From: Candidatus Pacearchaeota archaeon CG10_big_fil_rev_8_21_14_0_10_35_13 | Lineage (GTDB): Archaea; Nanobdellota; Nanobdellia; Pacearchaeales; GW2011-AR1 | DNA length: 13,478 bases | NCBI GenBank assembly: GCA_002763035.1 | Contig: PFDC01000103.1 | Location: 1 to 13,478, forward strand | Reading direction: 5' to 3' | Shown: in pieces, positions 1 through 5,476 of the stretch | Numbering within the stretch: the stretch's first letter is position 1 | How the letters are laid out: every line of letters starts with the position of its first letter | Made by a program: the position numbers and the translations under genes | Notes under the pieces: generated by a model | The model's input: the letters and a program-made list of their open reading frames with translations, nothing else | Told to the model about the DNA's origin: nothing | The model's database searches: none

Positions 1-41
1 TGTTCCTAATCATTCTAAGAATAAGTAACTTTCTCGCTCTC

Positions 42-158
42 ATCCGCACACTAAAATATGCGGATTTCCCGCTCCAGCATTAATTATCCTGTTTGTTCTC
101 AGTAATGTGCTAGACCAAGACGGATGTCATGGACTCATACACCTTCCGTCTCAGTGGT
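42..158 (+). other. Three consecutive hairpins, possible structured RNA or upstream terminator
   Basis: Three inverted repeats lie end to end just upstream of the uS15 promoter. The first is a perfect 7-bp stem (42-48 with 59-65, 10-nt loop). The second is an imperfect stem of about 7 bp pairing 76-82 with 103-111 around a 2-nt bulge. The third is the strongest: 114-124 pairs with 145-158, giving 4 + 7 bp around a 3-nt bulge. I see no tRNA, C/D-box or clear H/ACA signature and no open frame of note. It could be a small RNA, the 3' end of an upstream transcript, or chance. The strand is arbitrary. Confidence 0.25.
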
Positions 159-162
159 AAGG

Positions 163-171
163 TTTAAAAAT
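163..171 (+). promoter_or_regulatory. TATA box for the uS15 gene
   Basis: TTTAAAAAT is centred 25 nt before the ATG at 192, followed by a T-rich spacer. This spacing places transcription start at or next to the start codon, so the mRNA is probably leaderless. It also favours the ATG at 192 over the one at 183. Confidence 0.6.
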
Positions 172-191
172 GCCTTTTTTCTATGTTTCTT

Positions 192-500
192 ATGGCTTTG
201 AAGAAACTTGATGAGAAGGAAGTTAAGAAGATTATTGTTGATCTTGATACTCAGGGTTTGACTTCTGAGAAGATTGGTTTGGTTCTTAAGTCTAAGCATG
301 GTGTTAAGTCTTTGAAGAAGGATTATGGTTTTAGCATTTCTTCTATTACTGGTAAGAATGATGCTGAGCGTGTTAATGTTAAGTCTAAGTTTGACGTCCT
401 TAAGAAGCATTTTGATTCTAATAAGCATGATCAGCCTTCTAAGCGTAAGTTGATTACTACTGCTGCTCGTATTAAGAAGCTTGACCAGTATTTCGGTTAA
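192..500 (+). CDS. rps15: Small ribosomal subunit protein uS15, short form
   Basis: This is a primary rRNA-binding protein of the 30S subunit, 102 residues from the chosen start. The uS15 core is visible: an N-terminal helix followed by GLTSEKIGLVLKSKHG (22-37), then the rRNA-binding signature HFDSNKHD (73-80), SKRKL (83-87) and a helix ending KKLDQYFG. Archaeal uS15 is usually about 150 residues, with a basic N-terminal arm and a C-terminal tail containing a GKLP-like segment; both appear to be missing. The ATG at 192 is preferred because it lies 25 nt from the TATA box; an in-frame ATG at 183 would add three residues. The RecJ-like DHH gene follows after 65 nt, an arrangement seen in archaea. 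Codons are the host type (AAG, TCT, GGT). The family call rests on motif pattern and synteny. Confidence 0.8.
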   Translation: MALKKLDEKEVKKIIVDLDTQGLTSEKIGLVLKSKHGVKSLKKDYGFSISSITGKNDAERVNVKSKFDVLKKHFDSNKHDQPSKRKLITTAARIKKLDQYFG

Positions 501-535
501 TCTCATTTAGTTTTCACTCTGGAGTTGTCAGTAAC

Positions 536-545
536 CTTTTTAATC
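536..545 (+). promoter_or_regulatory. TATA-like box for the DHH phosphoesterase gene
   Basis: CTTTTTAATC is centred about 25 nt before the ATG at 566, the same spacing as at other genes in the window. It suggests separate, leaderless transcription rather than simple co-transcription with uS15. Confidence 0.45.
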
Positions 546-565
546 GTTGTTGATTTTTCTTCTTT

Positions 566-1894
566 ATGAAAGAGGTAATTTCTAGGGGGGCTCAGAATTT
601 TCTTAATCTTTCTAAGGATTCTAAGGTTCTTGTTGTTAGTCATTTTGATACTGATGGTGTTACTTCTGCTTCGATTATTTGTAAGGCTTTTAAGCGTGCT
701 AATATTAATTTCTCTATGAAGATTGTTAAGTCTTTGCGTGATGATTTTGTTCTTTCTCTTCCTAAGGATCGTATTATTGTTTTTTCTGATCTTGGTAGTG
801 GTAGTCTTGAGCTTTTTTCTGATCTTTTAAAAGTTTTTGTTATTGATCATCATGAGATTAAGACTAAGCCCTTGCCTAATACTGTTCTTATTAATCCTCA
901 TCTTCTTCCTGATTCTGAGTATGAGGATATTTGTTCTGCCGGTATTGCTTATTTGTTTTCTAAGGCTTTGAGTCCTGATGGTTCTAATAAGGATTTGGCT
1001 TCTTTGGCTATTATTGGTATGGTTGGTGATTTGGTCAAGACTATTGGTCCTTATAATAATGAGATTCTTACTGATGCTGATGTGATTATTAAGAAGGGTT
1101 TACAAATTTATCCTGCTACTCGTCCCCTTAATAAGTCTTTAGAGTATTCTTCTCGTATGATTATTCCTGGTGTTACTGGTGATATTAAGGGTGTTCTCAA
1201 GCTCTTGAGGGAGTCTGGTATTACTAAGGTTGATGGTAAGTTCAAGTCTCTTATTGATCTTGATGAGGAGGAGAACTCTCGCCTTATTACGGGCGTTATT
1301 CTTCGTCGTAGGGGTTTGGATAATTCTCGTCTTATTGATAATATTTATTTGGTTAAGTTTTTTGGTAAGTTGGAGGATGCTCGTGAGATTTCTGCTAAGA
1401 TTAATGCTTGTTCTCGTCTTGGTCGTAGTGATATTGCTTTGAGTTTTTGTGTTGGTTCTAAGAAGGCTCGTAAGGATTCTGAGGATATTTATGCTGATTA
1501 TAAGCAGATGCTTGTTTCTGCTTTGAGGTTTGTTGATTCTTCTAAGGATTCTAAGATTGTTGGTAATGATTATGTTATTATTAATGCTAAGGATCAGATT
1601 CGTGATACTATTATTGGTACGGTTACTTCTATTCTTTCTTTTTCTTCTAAGTACAAAGAGGGTACTGCTATTCTTGGTATGTCTTATAATGAGTCTGGTA
1701 TTAAGGTTTCTTTGAGGATTGTTGGTAATAATGGTCGTAAGGCTCATAAGATTATTGGTGGTGTCATGAAGAATTTTTCTGGTGAGTGGGGTGGTCATGA
1801 TAATGCTGCTGGTTGTACTATTAGTCGTGATGATGAGGTTAAGTTCTTGGAGTCTGTTAAGCATTCTTTGGAGTATTCTGAGTTGAAGGTTTAA
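566..1894 (+). CDS. RecJ/GAN-like DHH-DHHA1 single-strand-specific exonuclease
   Basis: This is a probable Mn/Mg-dependent single-strand-specific nuclease of the archaeal RecJ-like (GAN) group, which acts in replication and repair and can associate with GINS. It has 442 residues. DHH-domain motifs appear in order: SHFDTDG (25-31, metal-binding H26/D28/D30), FSDLG (73-77, D75), IDHHE (93-97, D94/H95/H96) and VGDL (153-156, D155). The C-terminal DHHA1 domain carries GGHDNAAG (409-416), the substrate-binding motif. All expected catalytic residues seem present. Length is close to that of archaeal GAN proteins (roughly 450-480). The gene follows uS15, a recurring archaeal pair. Coding is strongly host-like, with nearly all Lys as AAG. 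Oligoribonuclease-like DHH activity (NrnA type) cannot be excluded from sequence alone. Confidence 0.88.
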   Translation: MKEVISRGAQNFLNLSKDSKVLVVSHFDTDGVTSASIICKAFKRANINFSMKIVKSLRDDFVLSLPKDRIIVFSDLGSGSLELFSDLLKVFVIDHHEIKTKPLPNTVLINPHLLPDSEYEDICSAGIAYLFSKALSPDGSNKDLASLAIIGMVGDLVKTIGPYNNEILTDADVIIKKGLQIYPATRPLNKSLEYSSRMIIPGVTGDIKGVLKLLRESGITKVDGKFKSLIDLDEEENSRLITGVILRRRGLDNSRLIDNIYLVKFFGKLEDAREISAKINACSRLGRSDIALSFCVGSKKARKDSEDIYADYKQMLVSALRFVDSSKDSKIVGNDYVIINAKDQIRDTIIGTVTSILSFSSKYKEGTAILGMSYNESGIKVSLRIVGNNGRKAHKIIGGVMKNFSGEWGGHDNAAGCTISRDDEVKFLESVKHSLEYSELKV

Positions 1895-2080
1895 TCTATA
1901 TGTATGTATTAATTTCGAGTATTTGGTTTAGCAATACCTTTAATGTCAGTATAACAACACCTCGTTATTTATGATAATACTTCTGGAGTAAAGACTTCTT
2001 CAACAACCTTGCTCAACGCCTATCAAGATATCTGGTTCTTTGGGATATTAGAATTATGATGTTTTTGGCTTTCAACAACC

Positions 2081-2089
2081 TTTAAAAAT
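2081..2089 (+). promoter_or_regulatory. TATA box for the aIF2-alpha gene
   Basis: TTTAAAAAT is centred 25 nt before the ATG at 2110, with a T/C-rich spacer. The box is identical to that of uS15 and again implies a leaderless transcript. The rest of the 215-nt gap (1895-2109) shows no gene I can support. Confidence 0.6.
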
Positions 2090-2109
2090 GTCTTTTCCTT
2101 ACCATTTTT

Positions 2110-2853
2110 ATGAATGATTCAATTCCTTTAGAAGAGTATCAGGTTATTTTGTGTACTGTTAAGGCTGTTTCTAAGACTAATGTTATTGTTAATATTGAAG
2201 ATTTGGGTATTGATGGTAATATTCCTGTTTCTGAGGTTGCTCCTGGTCGTATTCGTAATCTTCGTGATTATGTTGTTCCTAATAAGAAGATTGTTTGTAA
2301 GGTCTTGCGTGTTGATCCTTCTGGCACCGTGGTTCTTTCTTTGAGGCGTGTTTCTCAGAAGGAGCGTAAGGAGGTTATGGATGCTTATTCTAAGGAGAAT
2401 ACAGCTCTTAGTGTTCTTAGGGTTGTTATTCCTGATCATTCTATTGCTTTAGATTTGTCTAAGAGGATTTGTTCTTCCGAGTCTTTGAAGCTTCATGAGT
2501 TCTTCTTGAAGGCTCGTGATTCTCCTGTTATTCTTGATAAGTATTTTTCTAAGTCTGATTCTGTTAAGCTTTCTAAGATTCTTTTGGAGAAGAAGGAGCG
2601 TGATAAGGAGTTGAAGAAGGAGTTTTCTTTGAGTACTTCTGATCATTCTGGTGTTTTATTAATTCAGGAGGCTCTTGGTGGTTGTGATTCTGGTGATAGT
2701 TGTTCTGTTTCTTATCTTGGTGGTGGTAAGTATGTGATTAAGACTTCTGCTAAGGATCTTAAGACTGCTGATAATCTTCTTAGTTCTCATATTCAGTCTA
2801 TTGAGAAGTTTTCTAAGTCAAAGGGTATGTCCTTTGTTGTTAAGGAAAAGTAG
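2110..2853 (+). CDS. eif2a: Translation initiation factor aIF2 subunit alpha
   Basis: This is the alpha subunit of the heterotrimeric factor aIF2, which delivers initiator Met-tRNA to the small subunit. It has 247 residues, slightly under the usual 260-275. The N-terminal S1/OB domain spans about 8-80: VILCTVKAV, then the LGIDGNIPVSEVAPGRIRNL segment matching the family's GxxGFIHxSEVSxGWIKNI pattern, then CKVLRVDPSGTVVLSLRRV (63-81). It is followed by a helical middle domain (about 85-170) and an alpha/beta C-terminal domain (about 180-247) that contacts the gamma subunit. The Nop10-like gene downstream on the same strand reproduces the conserved archaeal aIF2-alpha/Nop10 pairing and supports both calls. 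Confidence 0.9.
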   Translation: MNDSIPLEEYQVILCTVKAVSKTNVIVNIEDLGIDGNIPVSEVAPGRIRNLRDYVVPNKKIVCKVLRVDPSGTVVLSLRRVSQKERKEVMDAYSKENTALSVLRVVIPDHSIALDLSKRICSSESLKLHEFFLKARDSPVILDKYFSKSDSVKLSKILLEKKERDKELKKEFSLSTSDHSGVLLIQEALGGCDSGDSCSVSYLGGGKYVIKTSAKDLKTADNLLSSHIQSIEKFSKSKGMSFVVKEK

Positions 2854-2940
2854 TGCTAAAGATTTTCATTATTCTGGCAGGTATAATCTGTTGTTCATAG
2901 TCCCTCAATGCTTTATTGTTAATTTCTGATAATCGTTAGG

Positions 2941-2949
2941 TTTTTATTC
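2941..2949 (+). promoter_or_regulatory. Possible TATA-like box for the Nop10-like gene
   Basis: TTTTTATTC is centred about 26 nt before the ATG at 2971. It is a weaker match than the other boxes but has the same spacing, so it supports 2971 as a leaderless start. Confidence 0.35.
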
Positions 2950-2970
2950 TTGATAATGTAAGATGTTTGT

Positions 2971-3090
2971 ATGGTTAGGCTTAAGATTCGTAAGTGTTTT
3001 GTTTGTAAGTCTTTTACTTTTAAGAGTTCTCATTGTGATAAGAAGACTTCTCCTGTTGGCCATAAGTTTGTTGACGTCGCTCATAAATAA
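2971..3090 (+). CDS. nop10: Nop10-like H/ACA RNP protein, minimal form
   Basis: This 39-residue open frame lies directly downstream of aIF2-alpha, where archaea typically encode Nop10, the small H/ACA pseudouridylation RNP protein that binds Cbf5. The start IRKCFVCKSFTFK (6-18) matches the Nop10 pattern IRKCxxCGxYTLK, including Cys9 and Cys12. A second possible metal pair is His21-Cys22 rather than the usual CxxC. Archaeal Nop10 is normally 50-60 residues and continues with a segment like HPPRFSPEDPYGEYR; here only GHKF (30-33) resembles that, so the Cbf5-binding C-terminal helix appears lost. Coding is host-like (AAG, TCT, CGT). It may be a reduced functional Nop10 or an unrelated zinc-ribbon peptide; synteny makes the former more likely. 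Confidence 0.6.
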   Translation: MVRLKIRKCFVCKSFTFKSSHCDKKTSPVGHKFVDVAHK

Positions 3091-3122
3091 GTTCTGGCAG
3101 CAATAATTAGGTCTCTCAGAAC
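3091..3122 (+). terminator. Possible hairpin after the Nop10-like gene
   Basis: GTTCTG (3091-3096) can pair with CAGAAC (3117-3122) immediately after the stop codon, in the gap between convergent genes. The stem is only 6 bp with a 20-nt loop and no clear T-run, so this is weak. Confidence 0.2.
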
Positions 3123-3184
3123 TTTCACTGTTTCATATTATTAACTTTTCTGCTTTGGGGATATTAGTATCGTTTAGAGGCACT

Positions 3185-3799
3185 TCACATTAATTCTTTT
3201 TGTTCTATGACTTTTTTCACTACTTCCATGTCTTCTTCCCATAATTCTGTTAGTTTTCTGTTGTAGATTATTGCTGCTGGGTGGAATAAGGGTATTAGTT
3301 TTATTTTTATTCCTTCCATCCCTGGTAGTTCTATAATTTTTTCTTTTCCGTGTACTTGTGTTATTCCTGGTTGGTTCTTCATTCCTGCCACGTTGCATTC
3401 TGCTAGGAAGTATTTTGTTGAGTAGTTTCCTAGGGTGCATATTACTCTTGGTTTTATTATTCTTATTTGTTTTAACAAATATGGGGCGTGTGCACTTATT
3501 TCTTCTTCGTTGGGATTGCGATTTTCTGGTGGGCGATACTTCAAAATGTTTGCTACGTATATGTCGTTGATTGTTAGTCTTACTTGTTCCAATAGTTTAT
3601 CAAGATTTTTTCCTGCTACTCCTACGAATGGCATTCCTTGTAAGTCTTCGTTTCTTCCTGCTGCCTCCCCAATAAACATTATTCTTGCTTCAGGGTTTCC
3701 TTTTCCAAAAACAAGGTTGGTAGCAGACTCATGAAGGGGTAACTTAGCAGAGACAATCTCCTCTTTAACATTCTCAAGTTCTAATGATTTACTTAGCAT
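3185..3799 (-). CDS. Family 4-like uracil-DNA glycosylase lacking the Fe-S cysteines
   Basis: This is a probable uracil-DNA glycosylase that would excise uracil from deaminated or misincorporated DNA, starting base-excision repair. It has 204 residues, a typical UDGa length. Family-4 hallmarks: GEAAGRNEDLQGMPFVG (44-60; consensus GEAPGxxEDxxGxPFVG), KYRPPENRNP (87-96), and the second catalytic motif HPAA (163-166). The four cysteines that normally bind a [4Fe-4S] cluster are all replaced: Ser17 and Leu20 in the CxxCPL position, Tyr88 in KCRPP, and His104 in the ACxPYL position. Two other cysteines (121, 135) are not at those sites. The second motif-I position after Glu45 is Ala47 where Pro is usual. 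Its start codon overlaps the end of the upstream homing endonuclease gene, in a different frame. A TATA-like box at 3819-3830 fits this start. Confidence 0.85.
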   Translation of the reverse strand: MLSKSLELENVKEEIVSAKLPLHESATNLVFGKGNPEARIMFIGEAAGRNEDLQGMPFVGVAGKNLDKLLEQVRLTINDIYVANILKYRPPENRNPNEEEISAHAPYLLKQIRIIKPRVICTLGNYSTKYFLAECNVAGMKNQPGITQVHGKEKIIELPGMEGIKIKLIPLFHPAAIIYNRKLTELWEEDMEVVKKVIEQKELM

Positions 3800-4721
3800 A
3801 TCTTTTCTTAGATCTAGAGGTTAATATTCTTTTCGCCCATTCTGGAGAACACCTCTTAGAAATCTTTTGTACACCAGCCTTGTGCATCCAACGATAAATA
3901 GTAGATAGGCTTACCCCAAATTTTCTTGATAAATCCTGGGGGATTAGACCATCATTTAAGAGCCGATTTATCTCAGTAGTAAAATCCATATTAGATAACC
4001 CTTCAATTTTAACAAACTTTTTACTAAACTTTCTAATCTTTAAATTAGTCTTATGAAATTTTCGAGCCACTTCTTGACTTTCAAATTTTCTTCTTAGATA
4101 AAGGCCAAGGTCATCAAGATTATCATATAAGAATTTTATTAAACGAAACGCATTATCCGAATAAAATTCAAGCTGATAGAAGACAGAATCATAACCTGAA
4201 GATCTTTTCTTAATTCTTTTTCTTAAATTAAAATTAGAAATTTTAATATTTTTTCTAAGGACATCAACAAGACCTTTCATGAAATCATAGCTACCATTAC
4301 AAAATCCTATGACTATTTCAAGAGAACCACCCTTGTTTGAAGCAAGGACCCACCCGTCTCCATCCAAAAACCCTCTAATGAAGTCTCTTAAAAACGGTCT
4401 TGGAATATCAGGAAACTTCAAAATTTTAGTCTTGTTAGGGATTATACCAAAATCTTTGAGATTTCTTACAATCAAAGAGCTATTTATACGTAGTCTAAAA
4501 GATTTGGGTCTTCTTTCAACTTCATAGGTAGAACCAAGTTTCTTGGAAATCTGTTCTAAAAGTTCTTTATCACTACTAAACTTATTGCTTAGTTCCCATG
4601 ACAGGGTCCTATGATAAACACACCCATCAGCACAAGTAAACCCCAGGATATAAGCCATATCAGAGCTCCAAGTCTTAAAATAACTATGATTCAAAGTATA
4701 AAGTCTTAATCCAGAAGCCAT
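3789..4721 (-). CDS. LAGLIDADG homing endonuclease with C-terminal HTH
   Basis: This is a free-standing, double-motif LAGLIDADG endonuclease of 310 residues, expected to cut a long DNA target and spread by repair-templated copying. Motif 1 is YILGFTCADG (24-33, catalytic Asp32). Motif 2 is FIRGFLDGDG (114-123, catalytic Asp122). The opening NHSYFKTWSSDMAYILGF is typical of family members. A helix-turn-helix follows near the C-terminus (about 256-284: LIPQDLSRKFGVSLSTIYRW). No intein splicing motifs (N-terminal Cys/Ser block, C-terminal HN) are visible. Codons are unlike the host's: AAA and AGA are common and the coding strand is A-rich, which suggests transfer. A TATA-like box lies about 28 nt upstream. 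The gene's last 11 nt overlap the UDG start, and its 3' codons contain the probable UDG promoter. Confidence 0.9.
   Translation of the reverse strand: MASGLRLYTLNHSYFKTWSSDMAYILGFTCADGCVYHRTLSWELSNKFSSDKELLEQISKKLGSTYEVERRPKSFRLRINSSLIVRNLKDFGIIPNKTKILKFPDIPRPFLRDFIRGFLDGDGWVLASNKGGSLEIVIGFCNGSYDFMKGLVDVLRKNIKISNFNLRKRIKKRSSGYDSVFYQLEFYSDNAFRLIKFLYDNLDDLGLYLRRKFESQEVARKFHKTNLKIRKFSKKFVKIEGLSNMDFTTEINRLLNDGLIPQDLSRKFGVSLSTIYRWMHKAGVQKISKRCSPEWAKRILTSRSKKRYAK
3819..3830 (-). promoter_or_regulatory. TATA-like box for the UDG gene, inside the endonuclease coding end
   Basis: On the - strand AGAATATTAACC is centred about 25 nt upstream of the UDG ATG at 3799, matching the leaderless spacing seen across the window. 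It lies inside the last codons of the homing endonuclease gene, so the same bases appear to serve as both coding sequence and promoter. Confidence 0.4.
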
Positions 4722-4742
4722 ATACCAAGACTAATAATAGAA

Positions 4743-4755
4743 GGTTTTTATAATT
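4743..4755 (-). promoter_or_regulatory. TATA box for the first homing endonuclease gene
   Basis: On the - strand AATTATAAAAACC lies about 28 nt upstream of the ATG at 4721, so the endonuclease appears to have its own promoter. The box is backed by an upstream poly-A/T stretch (to about 4765). Confidence 0.5.
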
Positions 4756-4803
4756 TTTTTAAAACTTAATAGTAGTAAGATCAAATTCACAAATAATCGA
4801 ACG

Positions 4804-4827
4804 TCACCAATAAGATTTTCACCAATA
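4804..4827. repeat. Short direct repeat in a divergent promoter region
   Basis: TCACCAATA occurs at 4804-4812 and again at 4819-4827, 15 nt apart, followed by a partial third copy (CCAATAAG). It lies 14 nt upstream of the ydjM-like gene's TATA box. It could be a regulator site or slippage; nothing in the sequence decides. Confidence 0.3.
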
Positions 4828-4840
4828 CCCAATAAGAACA

Positions 4841-4849
4841 TTTATATTA
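4841..4849 (+). promoter_or_regulatory. TATA box for the ydjM-like gene
   Basis: TTTATATTA is centred 25 nt before the ATG at 4870, with a T-rich spacer, again indicating a leaderless transcript. Confidence 0.55.
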
Positions 4850-4869
4850 CTTACCTTCTTGTTATTTTT

Positions 4870-5319
4870 ATGTTGTGGAAAACTCATCTTGCTATTGGTA
4901 TTTTTTTCATGTTTATCTTCCTTCCAGTTATTTCTCAGGATGTTATGTTTTCTGTTTCTTTAATTGTTGCTTCCCTTCTTCCTGATATTGCTTCTCCCTC
5001 AGCTTTTTTTGGTAAGGGTAAGGATTCTGTTTCTTCTCAAGCTGTTTCTAAGAATCGTGGTGTTCTTCATAGTTTTACTCTTGCGTTCCTAGCCACAGTG
5101 GTTATTTCTTTGTTCTTTCCTACTATGGCTCTTGGTTTCTTTCTTGGTTATTCTGTTCATTTGTTTTCTGATTCTTTTACTACTCGTGGTATTCAGCCTT
5201 TTTGGCCTTTGAAGGGTAAGAATTCTTGGAAGTTACGTACTGGTGGTTATACTGAGACTAGTATCTTTATTGGTTTTCTTATTGGTGACTTGTTGTTATT
5301 ATTAGTTACGATTCTTTAA
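4870..5319 (+). CDS. YdjM-type membrane-bound metal-dependent hydrolase (DUF457)
   Basis: This is an integral membrane protein of 149 residues resembling the YdjM/DUF457 family of predicted metal-dependent hydrolases, whose substrates are not established. Conserved polar residues sit in the expected order: His6 in MLWKTHLAIG, Asp39 in LLPDIASPSAFF, Arg63-Gly64 and His67 in RGVLHS, then HLFSDSFTTRGIQPFWPL (97-114), with His97, Asp101 and Thr105 matching the HxxxDxxTxxGxxxFWP pattern. About four hydrophobic segments are visible (roughly 8-22, 26-38, 69-96, 130-148). In bacteria ydjM is an SOS gene, but no comparable regulation can be read here. The gene is divergent from the first homing endonuclease and lies upstream of radA in the same direction. 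Codon use is host-like. Confidence 0.8.
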   Translation: MLWKTHLAIGIFFMFIFLPVISQDVMFSVSLIVASLLPDIASPSAFFGKGKDSVSSQAVSKNRGVLHSFTLAFLATVVISLFFPTMALGFFLGYSVHLFSDSFTTRGIQPFWPLKGKNSWKLRTGGYTETSIFIGFLIGDLLLLLVTIL

Positions 5320-5323
5320 GGGT

Positions 5324-5442
5324 TGGCTAATAATCACTCATGACTATATCATTCCATGTATATTCTCTTGTCCCTACAACTCAATCAAATGGCTAATAAT
5401 CACTCATGACTATATCATTCCATGTATATTCTCTTGTCCCTA
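5324..5442. repeat. Perfect 53-bp direct repeat upstream of the radA promoter
   Basis: Two identical 53-bp copies lie at 5324-5376 and 5390-5442, period 66 bp, separated by 13 bp. The unit begins TGGCTAATAATCACTCATGA and ends TCTTGTCCCTA, and contains the small inverted repeat ATGA-CTATA-TCAT. Copy 1 starts just after the ydjM-like stop codon. Copy 2 ends 4 bp before the radA TATA box. Complete identity suggests a recent duplication or a constrained regulatory element. Confidence 0.9.
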
Positions 5443-5446
5443 TAAT

Positions 5447-5457
5447 CTTTATAAAAG
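5447..5457 (+). promoter_or_regulatory. TATA box for radA
   Basis: CTTTATAAAAG is centred 25 nt before the ATG at 5477, followed by a pyrimidine-rich spacer (CCCTTATTC...). It is one of the best boxes in the window and directly abuts the 53-bp repeat. Confidence 0.65.
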
Positions 5458-5476
5458 CCCTTATTCTCTTCTTTTC

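Noticed and set aside
1139..1864. Long antisense open frame opposite the DHH gene, rich in Asn, Thr, Arg and Leu
   Set aside because: It is a by-product of the host gene's T-ending codon bias; the sense strand has complete DHH motifs, and similar Asn/Thr-rich antisense frames occur opposite aIF2-alpha and the HIT-like gene.
3789..4721. Intein in the UDG gene
   Set aside because: The endonuclease and UDG are in different frames, UDG is full length, and no splicing blocks are present.
5324..5442. CRISPR array
   Set aside because: There are only two copies of a 53-bp unit with a 13-bp spacer, no further units, no leader and no cas genes in the window.
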